Assembly: GCA_017416505.1 (NCBI GenBank)
Contig: JAFQCI010000062.1
Location: forward strand, 1 to 64,000
Length of the DNA: 64,000 bases
Direction of reading: 5' to 3'
Source of the DNA: Lachnospiraceae bacterium
Lineage (GTDB): Bacteria > Bacillota_A > Clostridia > Lachnospirales > Lachnospiraceae
The position numbers and the translations under genes were made by a program. The stretch's first letter is position 1, and each line of letters begins with the position of its first letter. A model generated the notes under the pieces. That model saw only the letters and a program-made list of their open reading frames with translations, was not told where the DNA came from and ran no database searches. This document shows, piece by piece, positions 1-8,333 of this stretch.

Positions 1-1150
1 AGGCTTGTGCAACCATTAAAAGCATGATAACCTATACTTGTTACACTGTCTGGAATTTCTATACTTGTTAGGCTTTCGCAACCGAAAAAAGCATTCTCAC
101 CAATGCTTGTCACTCCTTTTGGAATTTTTATACTTGTTAAATTCTTACAATTTATAAAAACACCGTTACCTATGCTTGTCACACTGTCTGGAATTTCTAT
201 ACTTGTTAGGCTTGTACAATCATGAAAAGCATAATCATCTATGATTGTCACTCCTTCCGAGATAACTATACTTTTTAAATTCTTACAATTTCCAAAAGCA
301 CCGTTACCTATGCTTGTCACACTGTCTGGAATTTCTATACTTGTTAGGCTTTCACAACCGAAAAAAGGCTCTATACCTATGCTTGTCACTCCTTTTGGAA
401 TTTCTACACTTTTTAAATTCTTACAATTTATAAAAACACCGTTACCTATGCTTATTACACTGTCTGGAATTTCTATACTTGTTAGGCTTGTGCAACTATT
501 AAAAGCATAATCACCCATGCTTGTCACACCTTTTGGAATTTCTATACTTGTTAGACTTGTACAACCATAAAAAGCCTCTCTTCCAATGCTTGTCACACCT
601 TTTGGGATTTCTATACTTGTTAAACTTTCACAACCAGAAAAAGCATCGTAATCTATGATTGTCACACTATTCGGAATTTCTATACTTGTTAGACTTGTAC
701 AATCACAAAAAGTAAAAGCACCAATACTTGTCACAGCTTCTGGGAGTTTAATACTTGTTAGTTTTTTACAATAACGAAAAGCAGCGACACCTATGTTTGT
801 TACATTTTGAGGAATTCTTATACTTTCCAAGCTTTCACATTTAGAAAAAGCACAATCACCTATACTTGTCACGCCTTCTGGTAGTTCTACGCTTGTTAGG
901 TTTGTACAACCACGAAAAACAAATTCACCTATGCTTGTCACACCTGTTGGAATTTTTATACTTGTTAGACTTGTACAACCGTAAAAAGCACTATCACCAA
1001 TGCTTATCACACTTTCTGGAATTTCTATACTTGCTATGCTTGTACAATCAATAATCGCACAATCACCAATACTTGTCAGACTATCCGGTAGTTCTATACT
1101 TGTTAAGCTTGTGCAATCATGAAAAGCCCAATTTCCAATCCTTGTCACTC
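1..1150 (-). repeat. Tandem 69-bp repeats coding for LRR_5 units
   Basis: Near-identical units recur every 69 bp (23 codons). Each contains a version of ACTTGTCACNCCTTYTGG and TTTCTATACTTGTTAG on the plus strand. Some neighbours differ at only a few bases, so recent duplication or recombination is likely and the repeat number may vary between strains. Confidence 0.85.
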
Positions 1151-2342
1151 CTTCTTCAATAACTACCTTCTTTATATCTTTACAATAAGCTTCATTCCAA
1201 GGAGCAACATCATCATAATCCTCCATGGCCCCGGAACCTGAAATAGTTAAAGTACCTGTAGTTTCATCAAATTTCCACTGTATATTATTCTCCTGTGTTG
1301 TTCCATCTTCTGTACTTCCACTTTCTGAGTCTTCAGTGGTACTTTCCTCTGTTGTAACTTCTTCTGTGTCTTCTGTACTACTTCCAGATTCTTCGGTAGT
1401 GCTTTGTTCTGTCGTTCCGGTATTCGGTTTGCTTGTACTTCCCGTATTTGGTCTACTTGAGCTACCACTGTTTGGTCGGGTTGTACTTTGAGATTCTTCT
1501 GTGGTACTTTGCGACTCTTCTGTAGTGATCTCTTCCGTACTTCCAGATTCCTCTGTACTAATTTCTTCCGTACCTTCTTGCTCAGGATCCTTATTGCCTT
1601 CTTCTTTACTTTCTTCCTCACTGGTAAAGCCAGAAAAATCAAACTCTTTATCAATCTTAGGAAGTTTTTCATCTATGCATTTACCAGATTCATCGAAAGT
1701 ATATTCGACTCCATCAATTACTACTGTTCCCTTCTGCATGACTCCATCTTGAGCAAAGTAATATACTTTATCCTTTAGCTTCACTACACCTGTCTGCATC
1801 ACACCATCAGTATCCAGGCAATACTTATTACCCTTATACTCAATAAGAGCAGACTTTTTCATTGCTCCATCAGAACCAAGATAATACCAAGCTTCGTTTT
1901 TATCTTGTGCCCAACCATCCGTCTTCATTGCTCCATTAGATCCAACATAATACCAGTTATCATTTTTATCCTTAGCCCAGGCATTCGTCTTCATTGCTCC
2001 ATCAGCTCCAACATAATACCAGTCACCTTTTTTATCCTTAGCCCAGGCATTCGTCTTCATTGCGCCGTTTGATCCTAAATAGTACCATTTTCCTGACTTA
2101 TCTTTCGCCCACGAATTTTCCAGCATATACCCTTTTTCGTTAAAGTAATACCAGACTCCGTTAATTTTTAGCCATTGGCTTTCAAGATAAGATCCATCTG
2201 CGTTCTGATACCACCAGCCGGTTGCGTTTTTCTTCCATCCTTCTGATGCCGCTGCCACAGGATTTGAAATTGTACCAACAAGCATACCTGATGTTAAAGC
2301 TACCGCAATCGCTTTTTTGATTTTTCGTAACATTTTTGCCAT
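1..2342 (-). CDS. Secreted surface protein with cell-wall-binding repeats and BspA-type leucine-rich repeats (3' end outside window)
   Basis: The frame is open from an ATG at 2342 to the window edge, so the C-terminus is missing. AAAGGAGG precedes the start. The N-terminus reads MAKMLRKIKKAIAVALTSG followed by an Ala-rich signal-peptide end. Next come about eight aromatic/Gly repeats (AWAKDKNGDWYYVGADGAMK type, about 22 residues), the family that binds choline or glucan polymers in cell walls. A long Ser/Thr/Glu linker (TTEES, SGSTED) follows. The rest is 23-residue leucine-rich repeats of BspA/LRR_5 type (CTSLTSIEIPDSVTSIGNGA). The likely role is a surface adhesin or ligand-binding protein held to the wall by its N-terminal repeats. 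The ligand cannot be predicted. Confidence 0.88.
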   Translation of the reverse strand, partial: MAKMLRKIKKAIAVALTSGMLVGTISNPVAAASEGWKKNATGWWYQNADGSYLESQWLKINGVWYYFNEKGYMLENSWAKDKSGKWYYLGSNGAMKTNAWAKDKKGDWYYVGADGAMKTNAWAKDKNDNWYYVGSNGAMKTDGWAQDKNEAWYYLGSDGAMKKSALIEYKGNKYCLDTDGVMQTGVVKLKDKVYYFAQDGVMQKGTVVIDGVEYTFDESGKCIDEKLPKIDKEFDFSGFTSEEESKEEGNKDPEQEGTEEISTEESGSTEEITTEESQSTTEESQSTTRPNSGSSSRPNTGSTSKPNTGTTEQSTTEESGSSTEDTEEVTTEESTTEDSESGSTEDGTTQENNIQWKFDETTGTLTISGSGAMEDYDDVAPWNEAYCKDIKKVVIEEGVTRIGNWAFHDCTSLTSIELPDSLTSIGDCAIIDCTSIASIEIPESVISIGDSAFYGCTSLTSIKIPTGVTSIGEFVFRGCTNLTSVELPEGVTSIGDCAFSKCESLESIRIPQNVTNIGVAAFRYCKKLTSIKLPEAVTSIGAFTFCDCTSLTSIEIPNSVTIIDYDAFSGCESLTSIEIPKGVTSIGREAFYGCTSLTSIEIPKGVTSMGDYAFNSCTSLTSIEIPDSVISIGNGVFINCKNLKSVEIPKGVTSIGIEPFFGCESLTSIEIPDSVTSIGNGAFGNCKNLKSIVISEGVTIIDDYAFHDCTSLTSIEIPDSVTSIGNGVFINCKNLTSIKIPKGVTSIGENAFFGCESLTSIEIPDSVTSIGYHAFNGCTS

Positions 2343-3060
2343 TTCATTTTCCTCCTTTTGTAAACACAGTGAAACATTTACAAATCAGAGTCGAAATAAT
2401 AGCCACGATTTCTTTATCCTTTGTTCAGATATCAAAAATAATCGCAGCTTATTCATAAACTCCGATTTCTCACTTAGAATATCTTGATGACAGTTTTCTG
2501 CCATCAAGAATATTCCAGCGAGAAATCAAGAACGAGGTGCAAAGTATGTTGATATCCACACCTGGCACCTCGCAATTATATCGAAAGGCTCACATCCAGA
2601 TTCCTAAATACACCCAAAACTACTTATGTGTTTAAACCTATAACTAAATCATCTTTGTTCCTATCACAATCAATGAATCATACCATTACTGCATAAACTA
2701 CATACAAGTATCAGAACACCATATGAATCAAAACAATGAAAAGCTTTCAAAGAAAACTCTGATTAAAACTATGCTTGTAAACACATAAAATTTAACGTAT
2801 AATAATCTTGCGTGTATCGCAGACTCTGTCTGTATCGTGTGGTACTACGATTACCATCCCTTGCCCGATACTGTTGGCTGCAGTCTCGGGTGGTACACCA
2901 TTCAGTCCTTGAATTTCTCATAGAATATTCTACCATATCCATTTTCCTAATACAAGACAAAATACAATCTTTATCAATAATTTAACTACTCTCAGTTACT
3001 GTACAGACCCAATACAGGTAAAGACATCATCTTCAATTTCTTCACTATTTATAATTTCAA
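2343..3060. other. Long intergenic region with hairpins, no convincing gene
   Basis: This stretch of roughly 700 bp separates two minus-strand surface-protein genes. It holds two hairpins (2464-2527 and 2533-2572), which lie upstream of the leucine-rich protein and may belong to its leader. The 63-codon minus-strand ORF at 2769-2960 lacks a good ribosome site and recognisable sequence, so I do not call it. The segment 2810-2950 is richer in GC than its surroundings and could be decayed coding DNA. Confidence 0.5.
2464..2527. other. Long imperfect hairpin, 30-bp arms and TTTT loop
   Basis: Arm 2464-2493 and arm 2498-2527 are reverse complements with a few mismatches and enclose TTTT. A second hairpin follows at 2533-2540/2565-2572 (CGAGGTGC/GCACCTCG). 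Both sit 120-230 bp upstream of the leucine-rich surface-protein start. They could be a leader RNA structure or a remnant of a small mobile palindrome. No poly-T run makes this a clear terminator. Confidence 0.6.
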
Positions 3061-3125
3061 AAAAGCAGTTCACACCATTTAACCAAGATTATTCATCGAG
3101 GTTTAAAATAGTATGAACTGCTTTT
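3061..3125 (-). terminator. Rho-independent terminator-like hairpin
   Basis: The arms AAAAGCAGTTCA (3061-3072) and TGAACTGCTTTT (3114-3125) pair perfectly, with a 41-nt loop. They lie just downstream of the transglutaminase-like gene, and a T run follows on the minus strand. Confidence 0.65.
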
Positions 3126-3181
3126 TATACTAAAATCAATAAATGTATCTCCATTTGTACTTTGACAATCAGGCCAAATTT

Positions 3182-4222
3182 TTATTGCATCCATTCTACC
3201 GGATGGGAACCATACCCTGCCATACCAATCTGACCGTCAGCCCAGCCGACCTGTCCATCCATAGTTACACGACACCACTGATGTGTCCACTGATTTGGAT
3301 TTACATGCTCCCAGGAATATCCCATACATTCCAATACCATTCCAAGAGCCCGTGTCGCACCTGCACAAGAATATTCGCCTGCAATAAATACCCCATAGGC
3401 GGTATTATAATTCTCACCACTCTGCATATAAGTCGCATTAGCACAAAACAAACTTACAATATAGGCGGCCTCTGCAACACGATCTAAATCACTTCCAGCA
3501 CTAATGCTATCCGCAATCTCTTGTGCAACAGCCAACGCCTGCTCATTCTTTATCTGCTTAGTATCTGATATCCAAACACCGCTTCTATTAACATAATATG
3601 CCCCTACATATGTATCTGATGCCATGACTCCTGACTGATAGCAATAATACCATTTCCCACCTTCTTGAAACCAACCAGTTACCATTGCTCCACTGCCTGG
3701 AGCCAGATAATACCATTTTCCGCTTATCTTCTGCCAGCCTTCTGCCATGGCTCCACTACCTGGGGTTAGATAATACCATTTTCCACTTATCTTCTGCCAG
3801 CCTTCTGCCATGGCTCCACTGCCTGGAGTCAGGTAATACCACTTCCCATCTTTCACCCAGCCTTCTGCCATGGTTCCATTTGCATTGCAATAATACCATA
3901 CTTTATCGCTCTGGTACCATCCGGTTCTCATATAACCGTATTCATCAAAAGCATATCTTTTATTATCAATTTCACACCATTCATCACTTGGATAGCTTCC
4001 ATCCTCCCTTTGATAACGCCAGCCATCTGCTTCCTTTATCCATTTCGCAATTATTTCCGGTGTTTCCTCTTCTATAATATCGTTCTTTTCCTCTGTATGA
4101 TCCTTCTCTTCCTGTGTGTCTATTATTGTTGTTGCATCTGTATTTTCTTCTGCATTTACGGTTAATACCGCACTCATCATAAAAACAACAGAACATACTA
4201 CTGTTATAAATCTTTTTTTCAT
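3182..4222 (-). CDS. Secreted transglutaminase-like protein with cell-wall-binding repeats
   Basis: I chose the ATG at 4222 because AGGAGG sits six bases upstream; a TTG two codons earlier is less likely. The protein begins MKKRFITVVCSVVFMMSAV, a signal peptide ending near VNAEE. An acidic linker and about seven cell-wall-binding repeats (GWYQSDKVWYY, then three almost identical PGSGAMAEGWQKISGKWYYL units) follow. The last 110 residues look like a transglutaminase-core fold: Cys in YSCAGATRALGMVLE, His in QWTHQWCRV and Asp in GWADGQIG would form the Cys-His-Asp triad. It probably acts on cell-surface or peptide substrates outside the cell. The three near-identical 63-bp units at about 3680-3860 suggest recent duplication. 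Confidence 0.82.
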   Translation of the reverse strand: MKKRFITVVCSVVFMMSAVLTVNAEENTDATTIIDTQEEKDHTEEKNDIIEEETPEIIAKWIKEADGWRYQREDGSYPSDEWCEIDNKRYAFDEYGYMRTGWYQSDKVWYYCNANGTMAEGWVKDGKWYYLTPGSGAMAEGWQKISGKWYYLTPGSGAMAEGWQKISGKWYYLAPGSGAMVTGWFQEGGKWYYCYQSGVMASDTYVGAYYVNRSGVWISDTKQIKNEQALAVAQEIADSISAGSDLDRVAEAAYIVSLFCANATYMQSGENYNTAYGVFIAGEYSCAGATRALGMVLECMGYSWEHVNPNQWTHQWCRVTMDGQVGWADGQIGMAGYGSHPVEWMQ

Positions 4223-4244
4223 AAGCAACCTCCTAATCTCTTCA

Positions 4245-5528
4245 TTACATCAACGCAATAATACGAATCGATTTATCTTTCGATAAATCAATAATTTCGC
4301 CACTTTCTAACTGAACCATAGGGTCTGGTGGTGAAAACTGATTGATATATTTAATCACACCCACCTGTCCATCAGAAAGCTGAACATAATGGTTTAAATA
4401 ACTTTGTACAATACCATTCAAAAAGACCATTAAAAACTTCGGCTCATAAAGTTGAAATCCACCATCCTGCAACATTTTTATTACATCAAAAGGGCAAAGC
4501 CCCTGCCGATAAACCCGGTTCGCAGTCATAGCTTCGTAAATATCAGCAATGGTAACTATCTTCGCGAAATCCGTCAAAGGTACGGAAGGAGGAAGATTAG
4601 GGTATCCACTGCCATCACATTTTTTGTGATGCATTAATGCGGCAGATAAAATTCGGCTATCGACACCCTTGGATTTCAAAAGATTAAATCCTAAAACTGG
4701 ATGTTGTTTAATAATGGCAAATTCCTCATCGGTAAGTTTTCCAGGTTTTTTTATAATTTTAGGTTCAATGGAAAGTTTCCCAATATCGTGCAAAAGCCCT
4801 GCAACCGTAAGCAACTTTAAGTCTTCCTCACTATATTTCAGCCATTTTCCAAAAACATTGCAAATAATGGACACATTAAGAGAATGGGCATAGGTAGAAT
4901 CATCATAATGCCTAAGGTTATGTAAAATATCAAACACCTGCAAAGAATTCGAAGCCAGACTTATAATATCTGATGTCGTATCCATTAATTCATCAACATC
5001 TACCTTCTTCGAAGTAGATGCAATTTCGTGAAGTTCCGAATGAAATGCCTCAAGGTTATTGTTAAAGTGCTTCGCAAACTCAAAATACTCTTCACTGTTC
5101 ACGATTCTATTGGTATACTTTTCCGAAGCTACCGTCTGAATCGGTGCTTCTTGCGGTGATTCGTTACTCAAATCTTCTTCTTTTGATTCTGAACCACCCT
5201 GACCTGATTTTCCTTGTTTTTGATTTCCCTGATTGGAATCTTCTTGTTTGGAATTCTCTTCTTTCGAAGTTCCTTGCTTTTTGTTACTTTCTTTCAAAGT
5301 TTTAATTTCTTCTACCTGGTCAATGGTAATAATATTATCATCCAAAGCACTTTGAATATCATCATAAATGGCAATGTATGTAACATTGTATTTCCGGATA
5401 GCATTGATTTTTTGTCGGGTGAGGACCGTTCCGATTTGAAATAAAGTAATTTTATTCGGTGAAACTACGGGAGCAGATAAAATCATACCAGGTGTAGCTT
5501 TACTGATATGAAGCCGTTCTTTTTTCAT
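4245..5528 (-). CDS. HD-GYP domain cyclic-di-GMP phosphodiesterase
   Basis: The start is ATG at 5528, with GGGAGGAGG six bases upstream; the longer reading to 5567 is not needed. The N-terminal 75 residues resemble the domain often seen in front of HD-GYP proteins. A Glu/Lys/Gln/Ser linker (EENSKQEDSNQGNQKQGKS) follows. The HD-GYP domain then shows the HD pair in GLLHDIGK, the family motif in HHKKCDGSGYP and DIYEAMTANR. HD-GYP enzymes hydrolyse c-di-GMP in the cytoplasm and so affect adhesion, motility and surface structures. The gene lies 22 bp upstream of the transglutaminase-like gene and may be co-transcribed with it. Confidence 0.9.
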   Translation of the reverse strand: MKKERLHISKATPGMILSAPVVSPNKITLFQIGTVLTRQKINAIRKYNVTYIAIYDDIQSALDDNIITIDQVEEIKTLKESNKKQGTSKEENSKQEDSNQGNQKQGKSGQGGSESKEEDLSNESPQEAPIQTVASEKYTNRIVNSEEYFEFAKHFNNNLEAFHSELHEIASTSKKVDVDELMDTTSDIISLASNSLQVFDILHNLRHYDDSTYAHSLNVSIICNVFGKWLKYSEEDLKLLTVAGLLHDIGKLSIEPKIIKKPGKLTDEEFAIIKQHPVLGFNLLKSKGVDSRILSAALMHHKKCDGSGYPNLPPSVPLTDFAKIVTIADIYEAMTANRVYRQGLCPFDVIKMLQDGGFQLYEPKFLMVFLNGIVQSYLNHYVQLSDGQVGVIKYINQFSPPDPMVQLESGEIIDLSKDKSIRIIALM

Positions 5529-5642
5529 AGCGTTCCTCCTCCCGTTTTCTGCTTTCATACAAAACAAATCCTATTTTAATACCGAGGCGATTCCCATCCA
5601 TTCTTGTATTTCGTCGCATATTTCCAAAATTTCCCATGGTAA

Positions 5643-5673
5643 TAAAAAAGGACTCGATGGACAAGTCCTTTTC
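5643..5673. terminator. Bidirectional terminator-like hairpin
   Basis: AAAAGGACT and AGTCCTTTT pair around a short loop, with T-rich DNA beyond. It lies upstream of the HD-GYP gene and past the end of the small-gene cassettes, so it may insulate the two. Confidence 0.6.
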
Positions 5674-5754
5674 TCTATTTTTTCCGCTTCTAACTAATAT
5701 AAATATACCATGAATGCCTTAATTATGCAAGATAAGAATAGCAATCCGCAATTC

Positions 5755-5787
5755 GTTACTGTCCACTCGTGCCTCGTAAACAGTAAC
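5755..5787. repeat. Dispersed 33-bp palindromic repeat, copy 1
   Basis: The ends GTTACTGT and ACAGTAAC pair around ACTCGTGCCTCGT. Closely similar copies occur at 6573-6605 and 58110-58141, all in intergenic DNA outside the prophage. This looks like a REP-type or small non-autonomous palindromic element of the host. Confidence 0.7.
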
Positions 5788-5845
5788 CGCAATTCATCTC
5801 CTACCTATAGAGGAGAGAAGATTTCTTACTCACAACATGTTAAAA

Positions 5846-5886
5846 AGGTGTAAAGCCTTAATAACTTAATAAAAGACTTTACACCT
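5846..5886 (-). terminator. Terminator of small gene 5911-6102
   Basis: On the minus strand, GGTGTAAAG and CTTTACACC pair around an AT loop and TTTTT follows. An almost identical hairpin ends the sister gene (6247-6287). Confidence 0.75.
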
Positions 5887-5910
5887 TGATTATTAGTTAC
5901 TTATTTTGTT

Positions 5911-6102
5911 TTACTCTTCAAATTCTAGGTCATGAAGATTGATACCAAAACTTTCAAGTTTTACTCTAGTTGTTTTAATTTCATAATCCAGAACTTTATT
6001 TTCGTGACCGTTATTTGCTCTTTTGATTGCCTGTAATGCTTTGTAGTAATCAATAGTATTGTTAATAACTTCAAGTTGGTTCATATCATCACTCGCTTTC
6101 AT
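5911..6102 (-). CDS. Small protein of unknown function, 63 aa (cassette 1)
   Basis: The start MKASDDMNQLEVINNTIDYY has GAGGTGG about eight bases upstream. The protein is mostly helical and charged, without signal peptide or membrane segment. It has its own promoter (6140-6167) and terminator (5846-5886). A sister unit upstream (6317-6487) carries nearly the same flanks but an unrelated-looking ORF. I do not recognise the family. Confidence 0.7.
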   Translation of the reverse strand: MKASDDMNQLEVINNTIDYYKALQAIKRANNGHENKVLDYEIKTTRVKLESFGINLHDLEFEE

Positions 6103-6139
6103 ATTGTCACCACCTCTTTATTATGTATTTGGTACTTTT

Positions 6140-6167
6140 ATTATAGGCGATTTTATGAAGATGTAAA
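6140..6167 (-). promoter_or_regulatory. Sigma-70-type promoter of cassette 1
   Basis: On the minus strand, TTTACA (6167-6162) and TATAAT (6145-6140) are separated by 16 bp. A TTAATAAAAGGCTTTACA block shared with the second cassette covers the -35 region. Confidence 0.65.
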
Positions 6168-6246
6168 GCCTTTTATTAAGTTGTAATCCGCCATTCCTCC
6201 CTACCTTATAGAGGATAGGATATTTCCTGCTCACAACATGTTAAAA

Positions 6247-6287
6247 AGGTGTAAAGCCTTAATAACATAATAAAAGACTTTACACCC
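6247..6287 (-). terminator. Terminator of small gene 6317-6487
   Basis: The same GGTGTAAAG/CTTTACACC hairpin as at 5846-5886, with only a few base differences and a TTTTT tail on the minus strand. Confidence 0.75.
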
Positions 6288-6316
6288 TATTTATAGGTTA
6301 CTTATAAAAATTGTTG

Positions 6317-6487
6317 TTACTGCTTTTTATCGCTTTCTATTTGCTTCCCCAACTCTTCAATATATTGAAGTCGTTCTTCATCAGTTTCACACGCTTTTAA
6401 ATCAATATAAATTCGTGTGCGTTCAAGTTTTCTAGCTAAATCTTCAATAGTTTCACTTGCGTTCTTAGTTGGCATATAATCAAACAT
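6317..6487 (-). CDS. Small protein of unknown function, 56 aa (cassette 2)
   Basis: The start ATG at 6487 is preceded by AAAGGAGG. The product reads MFDYMPTKNASETIEDLARK and is helical with a charged C-terminal half (EERLQYIEELGKQIESDKK). Its promoter and terminator nearly match those of the next gene (5911-6102), yet the proteins show no clear similarity. I do not recognise the family. Confidence 0.65.
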   Translation of the reverse strand: MFDYMPTKNASETIEDLARKLERTRIYIDLKACETDEERLQYIEELGKQIESDKKQ

Positions 6488-6511
6488 CCTTTCAATACCT
6501 CCTTTACCTTT

Positions 6512-6541
6512 ATTATATCGGTAAAGAGTTGAAGATGTAAA
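6512..6541 (-). promoter_or_regulatory. Sigma-70-type promoter of cassette 2
   Basis: On the minus strand, TTTACA (6541-6536) and TATAAT (6517-6512) lie about 18 bp apart. The upstream TTAATAAAAGG block is identical to that of the cassette 1 promoter. Confidence 0.6.
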
Positions 6542-6572
6542 GCCTTTTATTAAGTTGTCAAGGTACTTTTTA

Positions 6573-6605
6573 GTTACTGTTCACTCGTACCTCGTAAACA
6601 GTAAC
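6573..6605. repeat. Dispersed 33-bp palindromic repeat, copy 2
   Basis: GTTACTGT and ACAGTAAC ends as in copy 1. The centre differs from copies 1 and 3 by two bases. Confidence 0.7.
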
Positions 6606-6825
6606 AATTCGCAGGCTCATTTAAAGTTTTGCTTCGCAAAAGGAGCCTGCGAACTCCTGAATCACGTTCTTACGCACCAAAACAGCAAGTGTTTTGGTGC
6701 TGTCTGTACAGTAACACTTTTTACAAGATATTGTATTAGTTAAATCCTACCTAAAATATAAAAATATCTTGACCTTAGGATAACTTTGTTGTAAGGTAGA
6801 GAAGACAGAATCATATATCACGTTT
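6606..6825. other. Intergenic DNA before the metK riboswitch
   Basis: It contains the inverted repeat CACCAAAACA/TGTTTTGGTG at about 6676-6700 and no plausible gene. The metK promoter should lie just before 6826; TTGACC with a partial -10 can be made out near 6770-6800, but not firmly. Confidence 0.4.
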
Positions 6826-6932
6826 TCTCTTATTCAGAGTGATGGAGGCATAAGGGCCTGTGAAGTCACGGCAACCCCAGAGATTTTTGGAAGGTGCCGA
6901 CCTGAGCGAGTGTAAATTCGAGCAATGAGAGG
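6826..6932 (+). ncRNA. SAM-I (S-box) riboswitch
   Basis: The conserved S-box core is present: GTGATGGAGG, GGGCCTGTGAAG, CACGGCAACC and AAGGTGCC, closed by CTCTT and GAGAG. It precedes a terminator (6949-6973) and metK. S-adenosylmethionine binding to this aptamer stabilises the terminator form and shuts off synthesis when SAM is abundant. Confidence 0.95.
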
Positions 6933-6948
6933 ATTTGAACCAAAAATC

Positions 6949-6973
6949 AAGTCCGAATATTCGGGCTTTTTTT
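6949..6973 (+). terminator. Riboswitch-controlled terminator
   Basis: AAGTCCGAATATTCGGGCTT folds into a compact hairpin followed by seven T residues, 17 bp past the SAM-I aptamer. It is the expression platform for metK. Confidence 0.85.
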
Positions 6974-7045
6974 CAACTTATGACTAAATGTGTGCTATAT
7001 GCACTTTATGTGCTATATGCACTTAAAAAACAAGGAGGAAGCAAA

Positions 7046-8236
7046 ATGGAAAAAAGATTATTCACTTCTGAATCAGTAACAGAAGGACATCCTGACAAAA
7101 TCTGTGACCAGATTTCAGATGCGATTCTTGATGAAATTATGGCACAGGACCCTATGAGCCGTGTAGCCTGTGAAACTTCTGTTACCACAGGATTAGTATT
7201 AGTAATGGGTGAAATTACTACAAAAGCCCAACTTGATATCCAAAAAATCGTAAGAGAAACCATTGATGAAATCGGTTACAATCGTGCAAAATATGGTTTC
7301 GATGCTCATACCTGTGGAGTCATTGTTGCATTAGACCGTCAGTCCGAAGATATTGCCATGGGTGTAGATAAAGCATTAGAGGCAAAAGAAAATAAAATGT
7401 CGGATGAAGAATTAGAAGCTATCGGTGCCGGAGACCAAGGTATGATGTTTGGTTATGCAAGCAATGAAACTGAAACTTATATGCCATATCCTATCGATTT
7501 AGCCCACGCTTTATCTAGACAATTAACCAAGGTAAGAAAAGATGGTACTTTAGATTATCTAAGACCAGATGGTAAAACTCAAGTATCGGTAGAATACGAT
7601 GAAAATGGTAAGCCACTTCGTTTAGAAGCAATAGTTCTTTCTACACAACACGACCCTGAAGTAACTCAGGAACAAATTCATGAAGATATTAAAAAATATG
7701 TATTCGGACCTATTCTTCCAAAAGAAATGGTAGATGAAAACACCAAGTTCTTTATCAACCCAACCGGAAGATTTGTAATTGGTGGTCCAAATGGTGATAG
7801 TGGATTAACCGGACGTAAAATTATCGTAGATACTTATGGTGGATATGCCCGTCACGGTGGTGGAGCTTTTTCCGGAAAGGATTGTACAAAGGTAGACAGA
7901 AGTGCCGCTTATGCTGCCAGATATGCTGCTAAGAATATTGTAGCTGCAGGTCTTGCTGACAAGTGTGAAATTCAATTATCCTATGCCATCGGCGTTGCAC
8001 AACCTACCTCTATCATGGTAGACACTTTCGGAACAGGAAAATTAAGCGATGAAAAAATCGTTAATATCCTTCGTGAAACCTTCGATTTCCGTCCTGCCGG
8101 AATCATTAAGATGCTGGATTTAAGAAGACCTATTTATAAACAAACTGCTGCTTATGGACATTTTGGCCGCCATGATATAGATTTGCCATGGGAAAAATTA
8201 GATAAGGTTGACGACTTAAAAAAATACTTAAATTAA
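7046..8236 (+). CDS. metK: S-adenosylmethionine synthetase
   Basis: The enzyme makes SAM from ATP and methionine in the cytoplasm. At 396 residues it has the usual length. Family motifs are clear: [13 protein letters not shown] at the N-terminus, [12 protein letters not shown] near residue 118, [21 protein letters not shown] and the lysine-rich [22 protein letters not shown] written in two parts, [12 protein letters not shown] and [11 protein letters not shown] placed the start at 7046, where AAGGAGG lies eight bases upstream; a longer frame running into the riboswitch is not real. Expression is controlled by the upstream SAM-I riboswitch. Confidence 0.98.
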   Translation: MEKRLFTSESVTEGHPDKICDQISDAILDEIMAQDPMSRVACETSVTTGLVLVMGEITTKAQLDIQKIVRETIDEIGYNRAKYGFDAHTCGVIVALDRQSEDIAMGVDKALEAKENKMSDEELEAIGAGDQGMMFGYASNETETYMPYPIDLAHALSRQLTKVRKDGTLDYLRPDGKTQVSVEYDENGKPLRLEAIVLSTQHDPEVTQEQIHEDIKKYVFGPILPKEMVDENTKFFINPTGRFVIGGPNGDSGLTGRKIIVDTYGGYARHGGGAFSGKDCTKVDRSAAYAARYAAKNIVAAGLADKCEIQLSYAIGVAQPTSIMVDTFGTGKLSDEKIVNILRETFDFRPAGIIKMLDLRRPIYKQTAAYGHFGRHDIDLPWEKLDKVDDLKKYLN

Positions 8237-8333
8237 GCAAAAACTAAACTATACTATACTATAATGCATCACAAAATGAGGTCCAGGGAGTGATATCACT
8301 TCCTGGACTAAATGTTACAAAGAAGGTGAATCT

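Noticed and set aside
1225..1778. Plus-strand Ser/Val-rich ORFs and a basic minus-strand ORF opposite the surface-protein linker
   Set aside because: They are out-of-frame reflections of the Ser/Thr/Glu linker repeats.
2769..2960. 63-codon minus-strand ORF between surface-protein genes
   Set aside because: No ribosome site, odd composition and no recognisable fold; the region is more likely non-coding or decayed.
3685..4077. 130-codon plus-strand ORF with His/Leu/Ser repeats
   Set aside because: Antisense shadow of the cell-wall-binding repeats.
6935..7045. Longer N-terminus for MetK starting in the riboswitch region
   Set aside because: It would translate the riboswitch terminator; the ATG at 7046 has a strong ribosome site and gives the normal 396 residues.
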